Source: Batillaria attramentaria (lineage: Eukaryota > Mollusca > Gastropoda > Batillariidae). From it: a DNA stretch of 64,000 nt. This document shows positions 54,384 to 64,000 of the stretch, piece by piece. The stretch spans positions 1,208,501 to 1,272,500 of the forward strand of contig JACVVK020000083.1 of the NCBI GenBank assembly GCA_018292915.2. Direction: 5' to 3'. How positions within the stretch are numbered: the stretch's first letter is position 1; each line of letters opens with the position of its first letter. The notes beneath the pieces were generated by a model. The model saw only the letters and a list, made by a program, of their open reading frames with translations, was not told the DNA's origin and searched no databases. The translations under genes and the position numbers were made by a program.

Positions 54384-55035
54384 TGTCTTCTGATGGCAAA
54401 GTCAAGTTTCTTCCTGAATACATGTCGTCTGGCCCGGCTACAGCATAACTTTGATTTGTTGTTGTGGTGGTGGTGGCGGTGGTGGTTTTGTCTCAGTGTT
54501 TTTATTTGTGAGTGGATCGGTTGCTCAAAACTATCCTTCTACGTACTGCATCAGAGACAGAGAGAGAGAGAGAGCATCTGTAGGCAAGGGTAGGTAACAG
54601 CGAGCCTGCAAAGTACGCACAGCGCCATTGATAGCGGCCCTTGCCGTGATCTGAGATCGACTGCTCCCCACAAAATTCATGTCCGGCCTCCGTTGAACCT
54701 GGCTAGCGGTACGCTATCTTCACTGCGCATACAATGTAATGTAACCTTTACAAAACCATTACTGACACTGATGCAAATTATTAATCAAACGTAGGCAAAA
54801 CTTGAGAGGGCGGCCGGCGATGGCACGCGAAATGAACGATACCTGGCGATCTCGAACTGCTGGTTCGGAGGTGGTCACAGCGGCCGGTCACTATGACATG
54901 GACGCAAATGATGCTTCGTGTAATGTACTTCGGCTGGTTGTGTGGGAGTGCTAACGTCTGTAAGCACCAAGCAGAAGGGTGCTACCAGAGACAGGGGAAC
55001 GAGGAAAATGTAAACAATTTGCGTGTGTGCTTGTG
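54384..55035. other. Unrecognised sequence
   Basis: No gene recognised; a short GA run lies at 54557-54573. Confidence 0.5.
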
Positions 55036-55107
55036 TGTTTAATAATAATAATGATAATGAATAGTACTTTTATAGCGCTGATTCTCGCAGCAGAGCAGCT
55101 CATGGCG

Positions 55108-55183
<76 letters not shown>

Positions 55184-55220
55184 GCACACACATGCACGCA
55201 CGCACGCACGCGCACGCACA
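55036..55220 (-). repeat. gcgct/(ATT) repeat end followed by (CA)n and (CGCA)n
   Basis: 'aataataataatgataatgaa' then 'ttttatagcgctgatt' and 'catggcgct' is the same 3' end type as at 33700. A pure CA run (55112-55179) and CGCA/CACG units follow. Confidence 0.6.
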
Positions 55221-55473
55221 CAGGCACGCACCGACACCCCGGCCTGATGCAGATATACAATCACAGCCAAAGGTTTGTGTGTTTGTTTGTGTCTTTGCTC
55301 TCAGCCTTCAACTGGAACATAAATGGAACACGCTTGGGTGGGTGGGTGTTTGGGGGTTTAACGTCCTTTTCCACTACATACGGGTGATAACAAAGACGGG
55401 GCAACGATGAAAAAGCCAGCACAAATATTTGGCCCCACCCGGGATTCGAACTCACGACCGGAACACAGACAGT
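55221..55473 (-). mobile_element. 3'-extended SINE-A, second copy
   Basis: The SINE part (55335-55473) is truncated just past the B box. The sequence beyond its tail (55221-55334) matches 43885-44004: 'gcacgcaccgacac', 'caatcacagccaaa', 'ctctcagccttcaa' and 'tggaacata'. Together with the copy at 43874 it defines a 3'-extended sublineage. Confidence 0.82.
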
Positions 55474-55936
55474 CCAGCACTAGTACTCTGTCTCTGCTGT
55501 AGGATGCGAGCGGCTTCTGCTCGGCACCACGTTACTGGAGTAAACAACACCTTTGCAAATATCTTGTAATCTGATCTTGGTGTACAGTGAGTGAGTCATG
55601 GGTCCTAAAACATTAAAAAGAAAATCGATTTGATCTGACGATAATTTTCGCTTGTGTAAACGTTAACTTTGTGTTTTTTCCTGCTGAAAATCAGAGGGGG
55701 GGGGGGGACCCAAAACACATCACTATATTATATCCTGGAGTTTTCAGTCCCGCAGACATAGGAAGGAACAGTGCACTGTTTTGCTCCGAAGAATTCCATC
55801 CACATTAAAAGAGGGGGACAATGGATGTATTCCTCTGCTTTTTAAAAAAATTAAGCCTCTTTTCAGAAACTTTTCGGATGAGAACAGCAATGAATAGCTA
55901 GTAACACGGAATGAGATTGAAAAACCTTCTTTTTTT
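55474..55936. other. Unrecognised sequence
   Basis: No gene recognised; a G run lies at 55695-55708. Confidence 0.5.
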
Positions 55937-56105
55937 TCTTTTTTTTTGCTGCCAAACTCTTTGCCAGCTCCAGTGGTGTTCCTCCCAGGTCATGGGTGGA
56001 ACCCACGGAGGACTCGGAAGCTGGGACTATTTTTATTATGCATGATGATGGAGATGAGGATGATAGTAAGATGATGCTATGGAGGTCCATGTGGTTTGCG
56101 ACCAC
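55937..56105 (-). mobile_element. SINE-C, 5'-truncated, A-rich tail
   Basis: On the minus strand it reads 'gtcgcaaaccaca', 'gacctccatagcatc', 'atcctcatctccatcatca' and 'tggagctggcaaagag', then an A-rich tail. It matches the 3' third of SINE-C at 45535. The 17 bp or so before 'tggagctgg' is an extra block not in the other copy. Confidence 0.75.
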
Positions 56106-58033
56106 CTTTTTTCGTGAATTCCGTGGTTTTCCTCGTAAAGTCATCTATGTTATGGACCAAACAAAAATAGGTGCATCTTAAACCTGTTTCGTCAGCAACT
56201 TTGCACAAAAAGGCGAGCCGGACACGTGACCAGCAAAACCCGGCCGTGGCAAGAATGTCAACACTTGATAAACATCATGGCGGATTGGGCAATACGATAC
56301 ATGGACGGGAGGTTATTTCTGCACGGCGCAAAACTGCAACGGGAGTTAATTCTGTAAGAGGATCAGGAGAGTTCTCCCAACAGCAACCCAAGAAGCGGGA
56401 AGAAGGTGGAAATTCGCCAGAAGGTTCCAAATTTGTGTGAAACCGCAGGAACACAATCTGACAAAATTTGCTGATGGATTGGAGTGGTTCTCGGCGCTAG
56501 CTCACTGTAATCTGCTCAAATGGTTGAAAAATATGGCGGCGGCCTGCCGGGGATGACGCAATAGTCACCAAGGCCGGCCACATTTCGCGGGTCAACGTGT
56601 TTCCAGGTTGGAGAGGGAGGGGAGTGGAGAGTAGATGACATGTGAGGTTGGGGAGGGAGGTGTGACGAGGGCAGGCTGTTGCAATATTTGATGAAATGTG
56701 AAATGTTAAAAAAAATGGGATTACGCAATGGATGTTACCCCAGCACGCCATCTCTGCAGTGAATTGTCTGACAGTGCAATGCTACACTGCAAAATACCAA
56801 CAGCAGCAGGAGAAGACAGAGAAGACCTGACACGAAGTAGAAGAAGAAGAAGAAGAAACCGCGCTGGCAAAAACACACTGATGTGTTGAAACTCAAATGT
56901 TCAGATCATATTTTCACTTTTCTGCACTTCAAGTCAACCTGTTTGTTTTTGGCTTCTTTTTTTTTTTTTTTTTTTTGTTCTTTTTTTGCCGAGGCAAAAA
57001 ACAAATTCTGGGGAAATCACTTCTATCGCGTAGTTGCGTCCCCTGGCGACTGTCTGTGTCACTGGGGCAACAAGAGCAGCATTAAGTTTGCCTTCAGGGA
57101 TAAGCGTGGGAGAAAAGAAATTGAAAATTGGGGGGGGGGGGGGGGCTGGAAAAAACTTCCATGCAGACCACCTAACCCAATTCATTTCTTAAGCGGTAAC
57201 AACGGAAACAGATCACGTTTTGGCATTATTCAAGGCGACAGACCAAAACACAATACGCACAGACTTGAACAAAAAAAATCATACTCTGACCCAAAGCCTC
57301 AAGCTTTTATGCTTTTTTTTTTCTAAAATAGCATTTTCATGATTAAAAATTCACGAATCGTGGTCCAAAGAAAGGAATAACAAATGGCACCAGAAACATC
57401 TGCGACTATTTTAGAATCTTAGGTTTAAGGCTATGCACAAAAAGTAGACCTTTTTTCCACAAAATGGTAACACACATTGTTTTATTCAGCCGAGGTGTTT
57501 CCAGAAAGTAGAGGACGTACGCTTCCGGCCTTTAATTGAACAGATCACATTGTTTCTTCAGCTTATGCATTTTTTTTCCTAAAGTCGGATAAAAGGAAAT
57601 CAGCAACAAAAGTGCAGAATATTAAAAAGCAGCCGCCAGATTTAAAACTGAACCCAAAATCAACCAACTGAACAACCAGATTTAAAATTCTCAAAATGGA
57701 TTTTTTTTATTTATTTTTTTTTTTTTTTGGTGTGTGTTTGATAATCTTCATTCACGCTGAACGATAATTGCGTGATCTGCGTAAACGATTCTGGCGAAGT
57801 GGTAATGAAAGCAGTCAAACGGACGGTGAGTTATTGCTTCCCCTTTATCAGAATTCTCTCCCCGCAGTGCTTTGTTCTTGACGTCTCATTTACCTCTTAA
57901 ATTCTGAACGGATTAACGAGCAGCGTGCCAGTGGTTTTATTTTCGGAACACCTGCCCTACTTACGTGCAGTCTGCGTGATTTGTGGAAGAGAAATGAAAC
58001 AAACTGCCAGCGCACAGCAGACAAAAACTACCT
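56106..58033. other. Unrecognised sequence, about 1.9 kb
   Basis: No gene recognised on either strand. A YY1-like atggcggc occurs at 56533. There are T runs at 56958-56976 and 57715-57728, a G run at 57131-57146 and an AGA run at 56838-56857. Confidence 0.45.
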
Positions 58034-58048
58034 GCGGCCACAGGTGGT

Positions 58049-58104
58049 TAGTTAGTTATTTAGGGCTTCACGCCGCGCAAGCAACAAGGAATATTTCGCG
58101 GCTA
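58049..58104 (-). mobile_element. Family L, 56 bp copy, 15 bp TSD
   Basis: gcggccacaggtggt lies at 58034-58048 and 58105-58119. Only the last part of the element (minus strand: 'gccgcgaaatattcc', 'gcgcggcgtgaagccc', then (TAAC)n) is present. The perfect TSD proves that such tiny pieces are real insertions. Confidence 0.92.
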
Positions 58105-58202
58105 GCGGCCACAGGTGGTATTTTTTTGTTGTCTTTGTAATCAGGATCTGCAGCATTGATGGTCGTGAATGCAGTTTTCTCATTGTCGTTTTCTATACGG
58201 CC

Positions 58203-58460
58203 GGATGCAGACAGACAGACAGACAAACAGACAGAGACACTTGCCTTGACTAGACTTTATTCAGTAAGGATGAGGTTATAGGCATGTAGGCCGAGCCCGA
58301 GGTTCTGTCAATCCCTCATTACGACTGCTGCTGGGCCGGCTGGCGGGAACAAGTGCGTTTTGGCTGCAGTTTTAAAGGTGGGGACGGAATCTATAATTAT
58401 GCCTCGTGGTTTTTGGGAGAGTGTTCAAAAGAACAGCATTATTTAAATTGTAAAAGCAAT
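58203..58460 (-). repeat. Family E 3' end with (GTCT)n tail
   Basis: On the minus strand 'gcctacatgcctataacctc', 'actgaataaagtct' and then GTCT repeats (58208-58235). It matches the core at 3357-3410. Upstream sequence (to about 58460) may belong to the same element. Confidence 0.65.
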
Positions 58461-59284
58461 AAATTTGGATACTGAGAAAAAAAGCGTAACTGACATTTCA
58501 TTTTGAAATTGCCCTGGAGTTCTTTCAACCCTGCCTCCGAATCTCTCCCTGCTTCCCTCAAGCCGACAAAAATGTACACGCCAACAACAAATATCAAAAG
58601 CGAACTACGCCGTCACTGATTTTTGTGTCCGATCAACCCGGGTCAGTCCTATTAAAAAAAAAAAAAAAAAAATCCCGGCGATTCTCGCGAGACTGGCGCT
58701 TTCGGCAGGAGACGATAACTCCTGCCTTCGGACCATCCATCACTGGAATCAAGGGCCAGGGATGGCAGGTTCCATCTGAGCAGCTAGCTGGTAGGGGAGG
58801 AACCCCTAACCCAATCCCTCTCCCTAACGACCCGTCGCGCTGGCTATTTTCCCATCATTTGGGCCTGTTTCCCCATCACTCGTGCTGCCCCCCTCCCACC
58901 CCATTCTCGGCCCTCCCATCCCCCCACCCCCAACCCCCTCCCTCTCACCGGGAGGCGAGACACCCCTAATGATGGACTGTTTTTATTATAGACCCGCGGT
59001 GACTGATGCGAGATCCGTGTCGGCCGTTAGTCGTGGACACCTCAGTCTACCGTGGAGATAAATCTTAAAGGCCCACTTGTAAAGATTTTTAGGCCAACAG
59101 ATCATTTCGAGCTGTTCTGGAGGCGTCTAGCATCCCACCGTATAAGCAGGTGGTCAAATACACTCACATATAAACTTGCGTTGAGCTGACTGAAACCGAA
59201 AGCCCAGTAGTGTTGCGACTGACCACACTCGTCTCAACACTGTGCTCGTGCACCCAACAAAAGAAAATCGTGGACGTCGTTTCA
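58461..59284. other. Unrecognised sequence
   Basis: A run of about 20 A lies at 58651-58670; C-rich text lies at 58885-58950. No gene recognised. Confidence 0.5.
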
Positions 59285-59400
59285 ATATGACTGAGTTGTT
59301 GCTCGTTTGCACGGCCATTAAACGTCATTGTGTTGTATTCGAAGCTCTACTAATCTCTAAGATAGACCGTAACGAGCGTACAGGCGCAGTCAACAGAGCA
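59285..59400 (+). repeat. Family H copy without SINE (empty site)
   Basis: 'ctgagttgttgctcgtttgc' continues as 'acggccattaaacgt' and 'ctctactaatctctaag', contiguous here but split by SINE-A in the copy at 39290-39700. Confidence 0.75.
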
Positions 59401-59890
59401 TCTGTCAAAAACCAAACGTCTCCCTGTATATAAAGCCGAGTCATCTTAGAACTGACACCTTTAAAGGCAAAAGCCCTTGAAGAATGAACATTCTGATGAC
59501 AGAAGTAACTGTGGAGTACTTCAGCCTCTTCTTACATACAACTAAAAGACGTAAGCAGCGGAACTGGCGGTATATTTGCAAAACTAGAGCTCTGGATTTA
59601 CAGAGAACACTGAAAGAATTTTCATATCAGCCCACAGTATTATAGCTAAATACTCAAACCAGACTGAACTATGCCTTCTATGAAGTATTCTGCTTCTTTT
59701 TTTTTCCTCTGGATTTGTGAAAATCTGTGAAACTTCTATATTCATACAGTTGCAACATGTGCGATCAAGCCGACCATATACGGAATCACTGTCTGGCTGG
59801 ACAGAGTTCGTGAAATTATTTGGCATCATTTTTAGGTTCTTCACAATTTCTGCAAGACTCCTGTCGGTCGCTGATTCGTAGAATCATGCA
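59401..59890. other. Unrecognised sequence
   Basis: No gene or element recognised. Confidence 0.5.
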
Positions 59891-59924
59891 ACGGCCTCGG
59901 GGGTGTCCTGTCATATCAGACCTT

Positions 59925-60355
59925 CAGTGTATGTAGACAACACTCAAACGTGCCAATATTATAGAAGAAGCAAAGTGTAGTTCCTCAGTGCAGTTGTGTA
60001 TAAGTTCTGTACCGTGTGGTCCCGCTACACTCCGTCTGACGTTTCAAATGATATGAATCATGTTTCCAGGGTGAACCAGAACACTAACTCCCAGACTCAC
60101 GTGATCCCTGCCCATCAGTCTACCGTTATATCCGGCACAGCCCTTTGCATGCCATCCTATGTAGACAGCACTCCCAAGTACCAGCATTATAATGCGGGAA
60201 GCAAAATAAAGTTCCTGAGTGCGGTCGTAGACCAGCTGTGTACGGCGTGATCCCACTATGACGTATCGTACAACATGAATCAAGTAGGGGGGGGGGGGGG
60301 GGGCACACGCCAGCCGAACACTGACCGTCAGATTTAAGTGATCTGCCATTGCACC
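59925..60355. repeat. Diverged tandem duplication, about 228 bp x 2
   Basis: 'tatgtagaca.cactc' occurs at 59930 and 60158, followed in both by 'cca..attata', 'gcaaa.t..agttcct.agtgc', 'ccgtgtggtccc.cta' variants and 'acatgaatca'. A G run of about 18 bp lies in the second unit. Confidence 0.75.
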
Positions 60356-60670
60356 GTCACAACTGCCAAAGTCCTGTACAGAGCACTTAAAGCTATTGAC
60401 ACATGGCACCAGAATGAGACTTTTTCTACATTGCAGAAGTGCATACATCACGTCGAAATGTACCCCTGCGTGTTCTTGGCTTCCCGGGTGAACTTACGTA
60501 CGGGATTTATCGGATACGTACGAGCAGGAGGGGGGAGGGTTGCAAAAGAGTCCTTGACAGGCCAGGGCAATAAGAAGGGAAGTGTTAAAGATCACAGTAT
60601 CTCTTCTCTTTTTGCAAGCTAGCACTGCTTCAACTGAACAGAGGGACGGAACGTGAGCAGGAAGGAGAAA
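60356..60670. other. Unrecognised sequence
   Basis: No gene or element recognised. Confidence 0.5.
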
Positions 60671-60671
60671 G

Positions 60672-60672
<1 letters not shown>

Positions 60673-60766
<94 letters not shown>

Positions 60767-60781
60767 GGGGGGGGGGGGGGG
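60673..60781. repeat. (GT)n microsatellite with poly-G end
   Basis: About 92 bp of GT and about 15 G residues. Confidence 0.97.
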
Positions 60782-61105
60782 TCAGAAGGGGATTGGACAA
60801 TGTGATGTATGCGTCTCCGCCGTCCTCCTACAGAAGTTCACAATCTGATCGGGGACCTGAAAATAATGGCCGACGAAATGTCATCAGTGACGCATTCTTC
60901 GTTCTGTCTTCCTTGTCCAAGTCTAGAAGAATGGCTTCTACTCCAACGTAAGGAAGGCGGCTTGTGTTATTTAGGAACTTAAGCACGCTAGCAGCAGAAC
61001 CCTCAGCCGGTCAGTTGCCGGGGATCCAGACCCGTCAGTACAGCTGGACTCATGCCGACTGACCCGTTGAAGTGGTGGAGTGGCACTGTAAATTCAGCAT
61101 ACGGT
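60782..61105. other. Unrecognised sequence
   Basis: No gene or element recognised. Confidence 0.5.
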
Positions 61106-61160
61106 GTGCGTGCGTGCGTGCGTGCGTGTGTGCGTGCGTGTGTGTGCGTGTGTGTGTGTG

Positions 61161-61238
<78 letters not shown>
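61106..61238. repeat. (GCGT)n-(GT)n microsatellite
   Basis: GCGT units grade into a long GT run. Confidence 0.97.
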
Positions 61239-61700
61239 CGTCCGCGCGTCGGCGGCGTGTGTCTTTCTTTGCATCTGGCTGAATCCTTAATTTGATTTCA
61301 GTTACAAAAAAGCAACAAACTTCTCTTGCACTTGTGCAGTCACTGTCATATTTTGACTTGCTCTGCTTAAAGGCGCACTTTCATCAGGCGTGTTCCCTTT
61401 CAGCTGTCCCGCTGCCGCATGCTAAATTGTCACGTGATACGCCTCCCCTTGTCAAAGATGGGCGCACTACATGGCCATAACCACGACGAACCAGACCCAG
61501 CATGCTAATTTTACATGACAGCTCTCAACAGAAAAAAAAAAAAAAAAAGAAGAAAGAAAGAAAGAAAAAAGGTCTCAGAAGGGCAAGCTAATCAGGTATC
61601 CAGGACAACGAGGAATAAGGAGGAAATAAGTGAAAACCCGTTTAAAAAAAAAAAAACAGGACTCTTCCTCCAAGCAGACCGGCGACATCTTGTGGCGCGC
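61239..61700. other. Unrecognised sequence
   Basis: A-rich runs lie at 61531-61570 and 61644-61657. No gene recognised. Confidence 0.5.
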
Positions 61701-61719
61701 GCGCGTGCACGCACGCACA

Positions 61720-61789
<70 letters not shown>

Positions 61790-61790
61790 A
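61701..61790. repeat. (GC)/(CA)n microsatellite
   Basis: A GC-alternating start and about 65 bp of CA. Confidence 0.96.
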
Positions 61791-62177
61791 CATGCGACTT
61801 CCTCCTTCGATACAGGGGAGGTAACCCGACTCCTGACGGGCTTGACATTTAGGTGAATTAGGGCACTTTGCATCAAGGCCGTTTTAAGTCCAATTTACGT
61901 CAGTGTTCCGATCCGTGGCAGTGACACTCACCCATTGCAAAACATGCAAATCAAGACAAGACGTCCTGGCAGAATCGCTCCCGATCCCCGCTCCTAAATC
62001 CTCGTCTACAAGAATGCAAAACGCCGGGTGGTCACACTGACGGGGGGTAGTGTAAATAGCCGGGAGTGTTTCCGGTGTTACGTAGATTTTTGTTGTTGTT
62101 GTTGTTGTTTTGGGTTTGTTTTTTTGTTGTTGGGTTTTTTTTGGAAGATTGTTCTAGGGTAACGCATTTTTCAGCTT
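61791..62177. other. Unrecognised sequence
   Basis: T/G-rich at 62088-62145. No gene recognised. Confidence 0.5.
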
Positions 62178-62455
62178 GAAGTATACACTACACAACACTA
62201 CACTACACTACACTACACTACACTACGACGTTAAACCCCTAAACACCCACCCACCCTACACTACACTACACTACACTACACTACACTACACTACACTACA
62301 CTACACTACACTACACTACACTACACTACACTACACTACACTACACTACACTACGACGTTAAACCCCTAAACACCCACCCACCCTACACTACACTACACT
62401 ACACTACACTACACTACACTACACTACACTACACTACACTACACTACACTACACT
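62178..62455 (+). repeat. (CACTA)n array carrying two SINE-A tail ends
   Basis: The pentanucleotide array is broken at 62226-62256 and 62354-62384 by the same roughly 31 bp piece, starting cgacgttaaacccctaaac and ending in (CCCA)n-like sequence, which is the 3' end of SINE-A. The two pieces are 128 bp apart and look identical, so a composite unit (SINE tail plus pentanucleotides) has been duplicated in tandem. Confidence 0.92.
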
Positions 62456-62934
62456 TTTTCAAACTTGTGTGAGTCACAAAGTACTGCAAATGCGGACAAA
62501 CGAAACCATCAACAGAGAGAGAGAAGTGCTGATGTTTCTCCATCGGGATCGCCTAGACAGTGATGTAACAGCAGTAGCAGTAGAAACAACAACAAAAGCA
62601 ACAGCAAAATAAGGGAGTTCCGTAGCAGTTAAGCCAAGGCTGGTCACCATGATATGATCAAATATCGGCAGGCATGCACACATACATCTCCCTGTGTTGT
62701 AGTAGCGTTTGTTCAACTGGTCTTATGGGTGGTAAAGACAGATTGAGTTGTACCCCCTGTTGCTGCTTCGGTTCTAAACTTTGAACGAGAGCTGCTCTCA
62801 CGTGAAGTCTTCATGATGTCGGAAATACTGTAGTAACGTTTCCGTTTCCAGTCGTCTTCAGACTGATATTGGTGGGATATTTTTTTTTCTTTTGTTGCTT
62901 CTTGAATTCGACTGCAACTACTTTTATTGCAACC
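62456..62934. other. Unrecognised sequence
   Basis: No gene or element recognised. Confidence 0.5.
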
Positions 62935-62935
62935 G

Positions 62936-63186
62936 ACCCCCGTAGTGTAGAGGTTAGCACTTCGGACCATGGACCGGGAGACCCGGGTTCGAGTCCCAGC
63001 TGGGGCAAACGGGATTTTTCCTACCTAGGTCGGCCCATGCCCAGAACGGGTGTGCTAAGGGCTCAGTGAGGAGGTTGTTGCCACACAGCCGAGATTCCCC
63101 CACTTCACGGTTGCGATTTTGAGGGTGTTTCCCATGTTGTGACACATCTCATGATGCGGATGATTACACGGCCGTCACCGCTACAT
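62936..63186 (+). mobile_element. SINE-C, 5' part, about 250 bp
   Basis: Head 'cccgtagtgtagaggttagc' and 'cccgggttcgagtccca', then 'ttttcctacctaggtcgg', 'ttgccacacagccgagatt' and 'gatgattacacggccg'. It is close to the first half of the copy at 45535 and stops where that copy continues, so this one is a shorter subtype or 3'-deleted. Confidence 0.85.
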
Positions 63187-63940
63187 GTATTGCTCTCAGG
63201 TAAAAACCACAATATATAATTATGAGCACGCACAAATCTTTACATTGATTGCAGTGCCTAGCGTTTTAAGTCGTGTTCTGGTTTTATATATACGGCCCCT
63301 TCCTTTCATACTGACAAACAAATAATCCATGGTGTTTTTTTTTTTTTTTTCAGTTCTACTCAAATTTGAGCATGGAAACACCCGGTGCTTCTGGATATCG
63401 GTCTGTCCGTGTGAAGCAAAGTGACTATAACATCAAGACGTGTGCATACTTATACTACACACATAATGGCATGACTGACTTGAGAGGAACCGCCTTCAAA
63501 ACATTTGAATCAAAGTAGCACCAGGAAAAAATCTCCGCCATCTTAGGTACCCCCTCCCCCCCCCCACCGCACCCCCCCCCCCCAAATCCCCGTAATGGTG
63601 AGATCCTTGCCCAATCCGTGCTCAGAACTCTCCACCAATGAATTTCATTACTAGGAGGGAAATTTCCCTTGAGGCCGATTTGGTCTGAGTACTTTTTTGT
63701 CACTGCCGGGCGGAAACTGTGTCAAAGTTGGGGGACTGTTAGGGTTAAAACCAGTCCTCATCTCTCCGGTCGCAAGTTAGAAAGGTTCCACGGGTACTTT
63801 TTAGACCCTACATCATGCGGTTTAATTTCACCGCGACCAGCCTCCGTGACCATAATCGGTCAAGTGTATGCTGCAGCGCCGCCATTTGAACGAATTTCAA
63901 ATCGCACAGGCAGAACCGGCAGAAATGGCCGATTGGATAG
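63187..63940. other. Unrecognised sequence
   Basis: T run at 63336-63350; C runs at 63548-63583. No gene recognised. Confidence 0.5.
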
Positions 63941-63942
63941 CA

Positions 63943-63956
63943 GCACGCGCGCGCGC

Positions 63957-63987
<31 letters not shown>

Positions 63988-64000
63988 CGTGCGTGTGTGC
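63943..64000. repeat. (CG)n-(GT)n microsatellite at window edge
   Basis: A CG-alternating start followed by GT and GCGT units. It runs off the window. Confidence 0.95.

Noticed and set aside
63360..63425. Homology of 'caaatttgag...cggtctgtccgtgtgaa' to 27100-27160 minus strand
   Set aside because: Similarity is limited to a few short phrases and could not be extended; not strong enough to call a repeat.

Overview
This 64 kb window looks like intergenic (or deep intronic) DNA from a repeat-rich eukaryote. The best guess is a marine mollusc, probably a gastropod. That guess rests on the very dense CA/GT, CT/GA and tetranucleotide microsatellites, the tRNA-derived SINEs with a conserved body and a (CCCA)n-like tail, and the lack of bacterial-style gene packing; it is not a database result. 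I read the open frames of about 60 codons or more on both strands and recognised no protein. Most are noise, or microsatellites translated as runs of Cys-Val, His-Thr, Ser-Leu or Arg-Glu. No CDS is called.

The window is instead a readable record of transposition. Four retroposon groups have target-site duplications (TSDs) that I could find by eye. SINE-A is about 175-185 bp, tRNA-derived and present on both strands; its copies range from full length to 109, 81 and 30 bp, all cut at the 5' end. Family L is a LINE-like 3' end, read on the minus strand, whose tail is the (TCAC)n or (TAAC)n microsatellite; copies are 271, 246, 206, 155 and 56 bp. SINE-C is tRNA-derived, about 478 bp, with an (AC)n tail. 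Family F has a tail built on a TCTGAA-like hexamer. SINE-B has a tRNA-like head and a (ATT)n-type 3' end shared with other dispersed repeats. Two further families (D, with a (CT)n tail, and E, with a (GTCT)n tail) end in AATAAA followed by simple sequence. DNA-transposon-like elements are a 610 bp element with long terminal inverted repeats (TIRs) and an 8 bp TSD, a 235 bp TA-flanked MITE, and three same-strand copies of a roughly 290 bp TIR element. A solo LTR of 1,364 bp (TG...CA, 5 bp TSD, internal TATA box) lies at 46478-47841.

Layout. 0-8.5 kb: microsatellites, stacked family D/E/F tails and SINE-A. 9-14.7 kb: inverted repeats, a SINE head with a 92 bp tandem body, a TIR element, a double hairpin, and a SINE-A split by a family L insertion. 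15-29 kb: mostly free of recognisable mobile elements but built from successive, unrelated and mostly diverged tandem arrays (units of about 165, 36, 125, 90-190, 110 and 100 bp). The 36 bp array (17.76-19.22 kb) is open on both strands. 29-36 kb: a small promoter-like motif cluster, a TIR element, family L, long GT tracts and the 610 bp element. 36-46 kb: short tandem duplications, a 25 bp minisatellite, many SINE-A copies, SINE-B and SINE-C. 46-48 kb: the solo LTR. 48-64 kb: microsatellites, a TIR element, a 62 bp triplication, family D tails, a pentanucleotide array and otherwise unrecognised sequence.

There is no operon or pathway here. The strongest content is insertion chronology, the tail-microsatellite link, and the both-strand-open 36 bp minisatellite.
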